Notes under the pieces: generated by a model
Database searches by the model: none
Told to the model about the DNA's origin: nothing
The model's input: only the letters and a program-made list of their open reading frames with translations
DNA from: an uncultured Tannerella sp.
GTDB taxonomy: Bacteria > Bacteroidota > Bacteroidia > Bacteroidales > Tannerellaceae
Direction: 5' to 3'
Length of the DNA: 5,567 nt
Assembly: GCA_938036405.1 (NCBI GenBank)
Contig: CALHPT010000071.1
Coordinates: forward strand, 1-5,567
Shown here: piece after piece, positions 1 to 5,567 of the stretch
Numbering within the stretch: position 1 is the stretch's first letter
Layout of the letters: each line of letters begins with the position of its first letter
Program-made: the position numbers and the translations under genes

Positions 1-1
1 G

Positions 2-1726
2 ACAGAAGTCATCGGACAAGGCGGATTCGGAATCACTTATTCGGGCGTATGGAACACCGAAGTCAAGGGTGAGCTGGGAGCCGTGAAGACCGCCGTACCG
101 ATTTGCATCAAGGAATACTTCTTCAAAGATTACTGCTTCAGAGACCCCGCCACGATGCAAGTGCGCGTACACTCAGAGACGGGGCGCATGCTGTTCGACA
201 AGTTTCGCGAGAGGCAGATCGAAGAGGCGCGCATCCTTTCGGAAGTGCACCACCCGTACATCGTCAATGTCCTCGAAGTGTTCGAGGAAAACAACACGGC
301 ATACATCGCTATGGAGCGCATCGCGGGCCGATCGCTCAAGTCGATGCTCGAAAGCGACGGCCGGCTGACGGAGCCGCGCGCACTCAAATACGTCGATCAG
401 ATCGGGCGCGCCCTGGAGTTTGTACACGCCAAAAGCATCCTCCATCTCGACATCAAGCCGGGCAATATCCTGATCGACGAACACGACGACGCCCGCCTGA
501 TCGACTTCGGCGTCAGCAAACGCTATGACATCGACAATCAGGAGACAAGCACCACCACGCTGACCCTCTCGAAGGGCTTCGCCGCCATCGAGCAGTACGA
601 CAGCGACGGCCTGTCCGGCTTCTCGCCCTGCCCGGACATCTACTCCCTCGGCGCCACACTCTACAACCTGCTCACGGGCAGCGTCCCGCCCGAATCCATC
701 CTGCGTGTGACGAAGCCGCTCATCGAGCCGTCGAAGTTGAACGCCGACATCACGCCCCGCACCGAGCGCGCCATCCTACGCGCCATGGAGGTCAATCCCG
801 CCAACCGTTACGCGTCCGTCCGCGCCCTGCTCGACGACCTCGATATCCCACCCTATCCCGAAAAAGAAGACCGCCCCGTGGCTGCCACCGGTGCAACGAC
901 ACCGAGCGCGCAACCCCCAGCCACAGACGACGAATGCACGCAGCTGCTGATTGACGACGCCGACGAGACGGCCCTCATCGCCCCCGCCGAGCCGCCCTCC
1001 CCTGCACGCCAACGGACAAGCAAGCGCCGCGTACTGATCCCGCTCCTGATCTGCATTTCCCTGCTGATCGGCTGGGCGGCGTCATACCTGATCGGCGGTA
1101 GTAAGCCGACGCCGATGGACGAACCATCGACCGACCTGCTGACGCAAAACGACGCATCCACCGATCGTCCGCCCTTCTCACAGGCTACACTCGCGCCCTC
1201 TGTGGTCGCGGAAAAGCAAGAAGAAAAGCACGCATCGGAGGAAAAGAAAACGGACAAAAAGGCCGACGAGAAAAAGGCTGATAAGCCCGAAAAAACAACG
1301 CGCGACGATGCATCCGAAGCCTCCAACGCCCGCTATATGGCACTGCTATCCTCGGGCAGAATGAAGATGGAACGCGGCGCCTACGCCGACGCCAAGCGCG
1401 ACTTTATGAGCGCGAAAGAGATCAAAGTCACCGAAGAAGTGATCCGCCTCGCCCTGGCCTGCGACGACCGCATCGAGGAAGACAATGTCCGCAACCGCAA
1501 AGCCCTCTACGAGCAGGGCATGCCCTTCGGCAACTACACCATCGTCCGCAAAAAACAGAACGGACGCTACGGCGCCATTGACGCCCAAGGCGTCGAACGC
1601 ATCCGCTGCGTCTACCTCAGCGTAGGGCGATCAGAAAACGGGCGGGCCTTTGAACGCGAAGACCACCTCTATGACATCTATAACGCCAACGGTACGATGG
1701 TGGCCCGGGGGCTGACAACGTATTGA
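2..1726 (+). CDS. Membrane-anchored Ser/Thr protein kinase with TPR-like and WG-like C-terminal region (5' partial)
   Basis: This is a Hanks-type protein kinase that phosphorylates Ser/Thr on protein targets. The window opens inside the gene: codons starting at base 2 read through the glycine loop (GQGGFG, visible residues 5-10), so the GTG at 83 is not the start. Probably about 15-25 residues are missing. Key residues by visible numbering are the ATP-anchoring Lys37 (in ICIKEYF), the catalytic loop HLDIKPGN (Asp150) and DFG (Asp168). AAIEQYD stands where APE is usual, and DIYSLGATLY follows. The domain ends near residue 280. A Pro/Thr-rich linker, one transmembrane helix (about 344-364, after a KRR stretch), a Lys/Glu/Asp-rich stretch (404-436), TPR-like helices (442-495) and a WG-like segment (509-574, GRYGAIDAQG) follow. 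The tail after the helix is inferred to be periplasmic. The stop is 25 bases before the next gene. The kinase call is firm; its targets are unknown. Confidence 0.95.
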   Translation, partial: TEVIGQGGFGITYSGVWNTEVKGELGAVKTAVPICIKEYFFKDYCFRDPATMQVRVHSETGRMLFDKFRERQIEEARILSEVHHPYIVNVLEVFEENNTAYIAMERIAGRSLKSMLESDGRLTEPRALKYVDQIGRALEFVHAKSILHLDIKPGNILIDEHDDARLIDFGVSKRYDIDNQETSTTTLTLSKGFAAIEQYDSDGLSGFSPCPDIYSLGATLYNLLTGSVPPESILRVTKPLIEPSKLNADITPRTERAILRAMEVNPANRYASVRALLDDLDIPPYPEKEDRPVAATGATTPSAQPPATDDECTQLLIDDADETALIAPAEPPSPARQRTSKRRVLIPLLICISLLIGWAASYLIGGSKPTPMDEPSTDLLTQNDASTDRPPFSQATLAPSVVAEKQEEKHASEEKKTDKKADEKKADKPEKTTRDDASEASNARYMALLSSGRMKMERGAYADAKRDFMSAKEIKVTEEVIRLALACDDRIEEDNVRNRKALYEQGMPFGNYTIVRKKQNGRYGAIDAQGVERIRCVYLSVGRSENGRAFEREDHLYDIYNANGTMVARGLTTY

Positions 1727-1751
1727 TAGGAAGACTGTATAAGAGAGACAA

Positions 1752-2708
1752 ATGAAGAAGTGGATGGGAATGCTGTTGCTGTTGATTGCGTGCTGCCTGC
1801 CGTGGCACGCCCTGGCACAGCGCCAGACCGAATACAATCGCAAGGGCGACGACGCCCTGCAACGCAAGGATTATCGCGACGCAAAAATGTGGTTCGAAGA
1901 AGGCGTCTTCGCCGAATGTGACCGCTACAGCATCGACCGACTGACCACCATCTGGCTCGAAGACGAGTCGATGCACGTCTCCATGCGCACGGTAATGAAC
2001 AAATGTCTCAACTGCCTCACGGAGTGGGCTACGGAACGCGACACCTTCGCCATCGAAAAGCTCATCCTCTATTACAGCCGCGGTATCGGCACCGCCGAAA
2101 ACCGCATCACAGCCGACTACTGGCGCCGACAGCTGGAGTCCGTCCGCCGCCTGAATCGAGGCGAAGAGGAAACGCCACCCGCCACCACGTCGCCGTCCAC
2201 GCCCATGCGCTTCTTCTTCGGCTACCAAGCCTCACTGCTTGCGCCTTTTGGCATACGTGTGGGCGGCATCGCCGGGCGATTAGGGTGGTACGTGCAAGCA
2301 CAGTCTAACTTCTCCTTCCAAAGCCACACCACCACCTGTCGCACGGCAGGCGGACGCTTCATCGTCGAGGGTCTCGACGGCTATTACGGCTATACAGACC
2401 GGAAGCAAGCCAACGTACTTATGGCCTCCGTCGGGCTCATGATCCGCACCTTTCCCGGCATCTACACCTCCGTCGGCGCAGGATATTGGCAGCGTGACCT
2501 GATCCGCCAATACGGCACGACCGACAACGCCGGTAACATCAGCCAGACGGCGTGGGCCAAAGATCTCGACGCCTCTGAGAAAGGGCTGAAGGTGGATCTT
2601 GGTGCCACCTACCTCTTCCCCACCGGCCACTTCTACATGACGGGCGAATGCACCGTCCTCAATTTTCGATACCTCTACCCCGCTCTGGGCGTAGGTATGA
2701 TCTTCTGA
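1752..2708 (+). CDS. Exported TPR/Sel1-like protein with predicted C-terminal outer-membrane beta-barrel
   Basis: I do not recognise a named family. The 318-residue product starts with a classical signal peptide (MKKW, then a Leu-rich core) with a likely signal peptidase I site after ALA at residues 20-22. Residues 25-60 form a TPR-like helix pair (KGDDALQRKDYRDAKMWFEE). Residues 100-132 resemble a Sel1 repeat (LYYSRGIGTAENRITADYW). A Thr/Pro/Ser linker (about 137-151) leads to residues 152-318. These have alternating hydrophobic/aromatic strands separated by turns (RFFFGYQ, GIRVGGIAGRLGWYVQAQ, NVLMASVGLMIRTF, YTSVGAGYW, LKVDLGATYLF) and end in Phe, as outer-membrane barrel proteins usually do. 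The number of strands fits a small barrel of about eight. The likely arrangement is N-terminal helices in the periplasm and the barrel in the outer membrane. An alternative is that LIAC at residues 11-14 acts as a lipobox. The gene sits between the kinase and the surface lipoprotein and is probably co-transcribed with both. Confidence 0.85.
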   Translation: MKKWMGMLLLLIACCLPWHALAQRQTEYNRKGDDALQRKDYRDAKMWFEEGVFAECDRYSIDRLTTIWLEDESMHVSMRTVMNKCLNCLTEWATERDTFAIEKLILYYSRGIGTAENRITADYWRRQLESVRRLNRGEEETPPATTSPSTPMRFFFGYQASLLAPFGIRVGGIAGRLGWYVQAQSNFSFQSHTTTCRTAGGRFIVEGLDGYYGYTDRKQANVLMASVGLMIRTFPGIYTSVGAGYWQRDLIRQYGTTDNAGNISQTAWAKDLDASEKGLKVDLGATYLFPTGHFYMTGECTVLNFRYLYPALGVGMIF

Positions 2709-2723
2709 TATAAATGAAATAGC

Positions 2724-2727
2724 GAGG
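2724..2727 (+). promoter_or_regulatory. Shine-Dalgarno-like GAGG before the lipoprotein gene
   Basis: GAGG lies 7 bases before the ATG at 2735, a spacing suited to ribosome binding, and supports this start. Many Bacteroidota genes lack such a site, and the gene just upstream (ATG at 1752) has only an A-rich leader with a weak AGAGAG. A 4-base match can occur by chance. Confidence 0.35.
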
Positions 2728-2734
2728 CTTTCCC

Positions 2735-4897
2735 ATGAACCATCCATATCCCTCTTACGCATCCCTCATCCTCTTCGCTCTTCTCCTCCTCATCTTCCCA
2801 CAGGCCTGCATCGACGATCCAGAGGTGGAGCCCGGCGTACAAAATGCCCGCACCCCACTCTTAGGCGAAACAGTCACCATCAACGCCCTCACCGCATCGT
2901 CTGTCACCTTGACGGCCACCGTGGTGCAAGCTAACGGCGCCACCGTCACCGAACGCGGTTTCTGCTGGTCCGAACGACAAGCGCCTACCATCAACGACCG
3001 CACGAAAGCCTTCGGTGGTGGCATCGGTGAATACCAAGGCACTGTGGACGGACTCATCAACGGGCGCGATTACTACATCCGCCCCTACGCCCGCAATGCT
3101 AAAGGCGTGGCCTACGGAGAGGAGCGTAAGGTGCAGACCAGTACCGGCTTGGGGCTCGTACACACCTTTATTCTCCCTGACGGCACACACGCCGAGACAG
3201 CCCTCTGCGGTGGACGTATCGAAGCCCCGGGCGAAGGCGAGATCCTCGCGCGCGGCGTCTACTACTCTCTCTCGCCGGACATGAATCCGAAGGACTCCGC
3301 CCTCAGCACCTCCTCAGCCGACTCCTTTCTCTGTCGCCTTACGGGCCTCCGACCCTCTACCACCTACTACGTCGAGGCCTTCGTCCGCAACCGCTTCGGC
3401 GTCTACACCGGCACTGACACCCGCCGCTCCTTCACCACCACCGACGGACGGCCTGTCATCTCTTCATTGTCTGTTCTCAATGTGAGTTATACCTCCGCCT
3501 CCCTCTCTGCCAACATCATCTTCGCCGGTGACGCCCCTGTCCAGGAGCGCGGCTTCTGTTGGAGCACCCTACCCAACCCCTCTATTCTCAACTCGCCCTA
3601 TGTAGAAGTAGGAAACGGTACTGGCTTCTTCACAGGCGAATGCAACGGACTTGAGGCGAATCGTAAATACTACGTCCGCGCCTACGCCGGCAACAAGACT
3701 TATGGCTACACCTACAGCCCGCAAGATTCCTTCACGACCCTTAGTAGCGTCCCCACCGTCACCACTCTGCCCGTCTCATCCCTCACCAAAGGCATCGCCA
3801 CATTGGGTGGCCGCCTCATCTCACAGGGTCAGAGTGCCATCACCTCATGCGGTATATGCTGGTCGCTAACCAATGAGACGCCGACTCTCTACAACGCCGA
3901 ATCAGCCGAATTGACCCTCACCCCAGGCGGAACTTTCACCGGGCAACTCTCCGGCCTTAAAGGCGGACGCACTTACTACATCCGTGCGTACGCAACAAAC
4001 GCTGAAGGTACCTCATACGGCGAAACGATCGTCCAACGAATGCCCTCGATCTTCAGTACCCAACCACGCAACTTCCCCGGAGCAGCCCGTGTGCCAGGCA
4101 CCTCCGCCTGGTTCGCCACGGCTGACCGAGGCTACCTCCTAGGGGGTGACATTGGGCCCTACTACAGCTCAGATCTCTACTACTATAACGTCACGACCAA
4201 CGAGTGGCGGCAAATGCTTGCCTGCCCTGCCGGGCCCCTCAAGTGGCAGACAGCTGTCACACACGGCGGATCGGCCTACGTCTTTGGCGGCATTGATGTA
4301 AACCACCGGACTAACAATAGCTTCTACCGCTACGACATCGCCAGTAACACTTGGTACGCCATTGCCTCCAGCCCTACCCCGGACTCTCTCTGCCTATCTC
4401 TCGGTGTGGCCCTGAACGACCAGATCTTCCTCATCGGCGGACGTGGAGACACGGCCACGAACCACGTATGGGGCTATAACATCGCCGCCTCCACCTGGAT
4501 CCGGCAGCCCGACTTTCCTAGCAAACACTACGGAGGTGTGGCCCTTACTGTCGGTACCTCTGTCTACGCAGGCCTCGGCCGCAACGCTAACGGCACCTTC
4601 AACCGGAACCTCTGGCGCACTATCGATATGAGCACCTGGATACCCGAGACAGTCTGCTCATTGGCAACAGGCGGCATCCTTGCCGGCACCACTTACCACA
4701 GCAAGCTCTACCTTATCGACGAATCATTCACCATCCTAGAGTACGATCCCGCCACCCGTACCTGGACTCGCCGCGCGCAGCTTCCGGCTGACTTCCGAGG
4801 TATCCACTGCATGTTTACGATGAACGATCTCATCTACATTGGCCTCTCGCAGCAATCCTCCACCCTCCTCGTCTACGATCCCGCTTGGGATAACTGA
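2735..4897 (+). CDS. Predicted surface lipoprotein with four Fn3-like repeats and a six-bladed Kelch propeller
   Basis: The 720-residue product begins with a hydrophobic signal (residues 8-24, LILFALLLLIFPQA) followed by Cys25, the likely lipidated residue. The lipobox PQAC is imperfect at -3. Right after the Cys come IDDPEVE; acidic residues here resemble the signal that sends Bacteroidota lipoproteins to the cell surface. Residues 40-436 are four tandem repeats of about 99 residues, each with an (E)RGFCWS-like strand and a YYIRAYA(x)N-like strand, typical of Fn3-like modules in this phylum. Residues 440-720 form a Kelch-type beta-propeller: six blades, each ending near a Trp (491, 540, 588, 635, 677, 718), with Gly-Gly pairs clear in the first three. 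The likely role is extracellular binding of a protein or glycan; no catalytic motif is seen. The gene starts 26 bases after the barrel gene, which implies one operon with it and the kinase. The ligand is unknown. Confidence 0.93.
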   Translation: MNHPYPSYASLILFALLLLIFPQACIDDPEVEPGVQNARTPLLGETVTINALTASSVTLTATVVQANGATVTERGFCWSERQAPTINDRTKAFGGGIGEYQGTVDGLINGRDYYIRPYARNAKGVAYGEERKVQTSTGLGLVHTFILPDGTHAETALCGGRIEAPGEGEILARGVYYSLSPDMNPKDSALSTSSADSFLCRLTGLRPSTTYYVEAFVRNRFGVYTGTDTRRSFTTTDGRPVISSLSVLNVSYTSASLSANIIFAGDAPVQERGFCWSTLPNPSILNSPYVEVGNGTGFFTGECNGLEANRKYYVRAYAGNKTYGYTYSPQDSFTTLSSVPTVTTLPVSSLTKGIATLGGRLISQGQSAITSCGICWSLTNETPTLYNAESAELTLTPGGTFTGQLSGLKGGRTYYIRAYATNAEGTSYGETIVQRMPSIFSTQPRNFPGAARVPGTSAWFATADRGYLLGGDIGPYYSSDLYYYNVTTNEWRQMLACPAGPLKWQTAVTHGGSAYVFGGIDVNHRTNNSFYRYDIASNTWYAIASSPTPDSLCLSLGVALNDQIFLIGGRGDTATNHVWGYNIAASTWIRQPDFPSKHYGGVALTVGTSVYAGLGRNANGTFNRNLWRTIDMSTWIPETVCSLATGGILAGTTYHSKLYLIDESFTILEYDPATRTWTRRAQLPADFRGIHCMFTMNDLIYIGLSQQSSTLLVYDPAWDN
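2852..4042 (+). repeat. Four tandem Fn3-like protein repeats (about 99 residues each)
   Basis: The approximate units are 2852-3142, 3143-3442, 3443-3745 and 3746-4042. The anchor motif is ERGFCWS, ARGVYYS, ERGFCWS and SCGICWS at residues 73, 172, 271 and 371, a period of 99, 99 and 100. The second anchor is DYYIRPYARN, TYYVEAFVRN, KYYVRAYAGN and TYYIRAYATN. Repeat 2 is the most diverged: it lacks the Cys-Trp pair. The DNA copies differ enough that this is old duplication, not a recent expansion. Boundaries are estimates from motif spacing. Confidence 0.85.
4052..4894 (+). other. Kelch-type six-bladed beta-propeller domain
   Basis: Six units recur at 41-49 residues. Each has a hydrophobic strand plus Gly-Gly or a remnant of it (YLLGGD, YVFGGI, FLIGGR, VYAGLGR, LYLIDE, IYIGLS), then an aromatic strand such as YRYDIASNTW or LEYDPATRTW. 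The Trp of each unit is present in all six, while the Gly pair decays in blades 4-6. The last blade ends in YDPAWDN at the protein C-terminus, so the segment before the first GG (residues 440-466) probably closes the ring. Confidence 0.85.
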
Positions 4898-4953
4898 CCA
4901 CCACGCTCACATAACATATAAACAGGCAGTATTCAATCTACCGACACGGCTAA

Positions 4954-5253
4954 AATGAAGAGGCCGCAGCACTGATGGACGAAGAGCATTTGAACGATGA
5001 GGCAGCCAGACGCTATCTCCATATATCTCTCAAACGAGAATATGCCAGCATGAACGGAACAGACTTCAAAAATATACTGCCCCAAATGAGTCTGCTCACT
5101 TCTAACTATCTAACGATGAAGCAACGTGTTTCTCAAAAGGTCTCCGCTTTCGTGGAGAAGTTCAAAGATGTGTGGGAGGGCTTCGAAAGACGCAGATCTC
5201 TTTTGAGCAATCAGCCTCGTTTGTCAGTCGGAGCTAACGTGAGTTCGACGTAA
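4954..5253 (+). pseudogene. Probable C-terminal relic of a type I restriction enzyme R subunit (hsdR)
   Basis: The open frame begins just after an in-frame TAA (4951-4953); its first ATG is at 4975, giving 92 residues. The stretch AARRYLHISLKREYAS, then NILPQMS, SNYLTMKQ and SAFVEKFKDV, resembles from memory the last part of type I restriction R (HsdR) proteins of Bacteroidota, which commonly end in a pattern like LPKMSPLNPxYLTKKQ ... FVEKFKGVGG. An intact HsdR has roughly 900-1,100 residues with helicase and nuclease domains; none of that is present upstream, so only the tail remains. After EKFK the reading departs from the family ending. Joining GTG-GGA-GGG at 5172-5180 would need a 2-base shift within GTGTG, and the last 30 residues here are probably out-of-frame readthrough. 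The sequence is A+T-richer than the genes before it. Alternatively it is a small unknown gene. The relic interpretation rests on recall of the family pattern and has not been checked by a search. Confidence 0.5.
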
Positions 5254-5306
5254 GCGATCTTTTCGGCATAAGTGTCGGTGAAACCAAGGATTGTTTACAT
5301 CGTACT

Positions 5307-5325
5307 CACATTTATGTGTACACAT
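5307..5325. repeat. Overlapping palindromes CACATTTATGTG and ATGTGTACACAT
   Basis: ATGTGTACACAT (5314-5325) is a perfect 12-base palindrome. It shares ATGTG with the preceding inverted repeat CACAT-TT-ATGTG (5307-5318). Such a nested dyad could bind a dimeric regulator, but no gene start lies close by on either strand, so its role is unknown. Confidence 0.4.
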
Positions 5326-5402
5326 GCCTATACTTTTCGTCCTCTATTTTCTTCCAACAAGGTGAATAAAATACCTCAAGCTTAGAAGACTCTTGCTTAT
5401 CA

Positions 5403-5446
5403 GGATTATTTGGCAGAAAACTCCCTCTCATTAGAGTGCCAAATCC
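5403..5446. repeat. Imperfect intergenic hairpin
   Basis: ATTTGGCA (5408-5415) is the reverse complement of TGCCAAAT (5437-5444). Inside it, CTCT (5425-5428) pairs with AGAG (5433-5436) around a CATT loop, leaving a 9-base bulge on the left arm. Allowing a 3-base bulge, GGAT at 5403-5406 can also pair with ATCC at 5443-5446. No U-rich run follows on either strand, so it is not a standard intrinsic terminator. Confidence 0.4.
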
Positions 5447-5464
5447 AAGGCGTATAGAAACAAA

Positions 5465-5501
5465 ACACCCGACTTACATTTTGGAATGTAAAATCGGGTG
5501 T
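5465..5501 (-). terminator. Intrinsic terminator of the tRNA gene
   Basis: ACACCCGA (5465-5472) pairs perfectly with TCGGGTGT (5494-5501). A second arm, TTACATT (5474-5480) with AATGTAA (5485-5491), closes on a 4-base loop, with a 1x2 internal mismatch between the arms. On the minus strand the hairpin is followed by TTTTGTTTC, the expected U-rich tract; on the plus strand it is not. It lies about 35 bases downstream of the tRNA 3' end. Confidence 0.85.
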
Positions 5502-5536
5502 AAACTGTGAAACGCGTTAATTATCAACGTTTGCTG

Positions 5537-5567
5537 CGGTATGGACGGGACTCGAACCCGCGACCCC
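5537..5567 (-). tRNA. 3' part of a tRNA gene, probably tRNA-Asp (partial)
   Basis: Read on the minus strand, the end of the window gives a full T-arm: stem GCGGG / CCCGT (one G-U pair) around the 7-base loop TTCGAGT. It is followed by the 3' acceptor strand CCATACC and discriminator base G. The gene continues beyond the window, so the anticodon is not visible. The stretch GGGGTCGCGGGTTCGAGTCC matches my memory of bacterial tRNA-Asp (GUC), and a G discriminator is a tRNA-Asp identity element. CCA is not encoded: the bases after G are CAG, so the end must be added after transcription. tRNA identity is firm; the amino acid is an inference. Confidence 0.9.

Larger units (their letters stand above)
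5254..5464. other. A+T-rich intergenic stretch with inverted repeats and no convincing gene
   Basis: About 280 bases separate the hsdR-like relic from the tRNA, and this part lacks a convincing gene. It contains overlapping palindromes near 5307-5325 and an imperfect hairpin at 5403-5446, both listed separately. A short open frame from 5238 to just past 5360 reads REFDVSDLFGISVGE at its start, which looks protein-like. It has no good start codon and lies directly after a stop, so it may be another decayed fragment. Confidence 0.6.

Noticed and set aside
83..85. GTG as start codon of the kinase
   Set aside because: The frame is open back to base 2 and encodes the glycine-rich ATP loop, so the true start is outside the window.
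1617..2228. Long open frame on the minus strand across the kinase end and barrel gene
   Set aside because: Its translation has no recognisable domain and it lies opposite two well-supported genes; long antisense frames are common in G+C-rich coding DNA.
4955..4975. Mini-frame MKRPQH whose stop overlaps the ATG at 4975
   Set aside because: Six codons with no regulatory amino-acid pattern; the overlap is readily explained by chance and the following frame looks like a relic.
4940..5279. 8-base inverted repeat ACCGACAC (4940-4947) / GTGTCGGT (5272-5279) flanking the hsdR-like fragment as possible element ends
   Set aside because: Eight-base matches over a few hundred bases are expected by chance, and there is no target duplication or transposase.
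5537..5567. Second copy of the tRNA 3' end as an attachment-site repeat
   Set aside because: No other copy of the tRNA 3' sequence is visible in the window, so an att site cannot be claimed.
1..5567. CRISPR array or insertion sequence
   Set aside because: There are no short regularly spaced direct repeats in the DNA and no transposase or terminal inverted repeats; the only tandem repeats are diverged protein domains.

Overview
The window looks like a chromosomal segment from a G+C-rich member of the Bacteroidota, probably the order Bacteroidales. I base this on three things: a Ser/Thr kinase with a non-canonical activation segment of the kind seen in this phylum, a large lipoprotein built from ~99-residue Fn3-like repeats with the 'ERGFCWS ... 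YYIRPYARN' signature, and start codons with A-rich or weak ribosome-binding sites. Genus assignment is a guess; an oral Tannerella/Porphyromonas-like organism or an Alistipes-like one would fit the G+C-rich coding sequence.

Positions 2-4897 hold three plus-strand genes with gaps of only 25 and 26 bases, so they very probably form one transcription unit whose promoter lies upstream of the window. Gene 1 is a membrane-anchored Ser/Thr protein kinase, cut at its N-terminus by the window edge: cytoplasmic kinase domain, one transmembrane helix, Lys/Glu-rich linker, TPR-like helices and a WG-like C-terminus. Gene 2 is an exported protein with TPR/Sel1-like helices followed by a predicted small outer-membrane beta-barrel. 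Gene 3 is a predicted surface lipoprotein with four Fn3-like repeats and a six-bladed Kelch propeller. Together they could span the envelope from cytoplasm to cell surface. The helical motif Y-x-D-A-K-x-x-F occurs both in the predicted periplasmic part of the kinase and in the N-terminal part of the barrel protein. That gives a concrete, though unproven, reason to think the genes act together.

After 4897 the character changes. The DNA becomes visibly A+T-richer and coding density falls. A short open frame (4954-5253) resembles only the extreme C-terminus of a type I restriction enzyme R subunit (HsdR) and looks like a relic. It is followed by about 280 bases without a convincing gene but with several inverted repeats. 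The window ends in the 3' half of a minus-strand tRNA, probably tRNA-Asp, with its own intrinsic terminator at 5465-5501. A broken restriction gene beside a tRNA suggests an accessory-DNA insertion site that has decayed.
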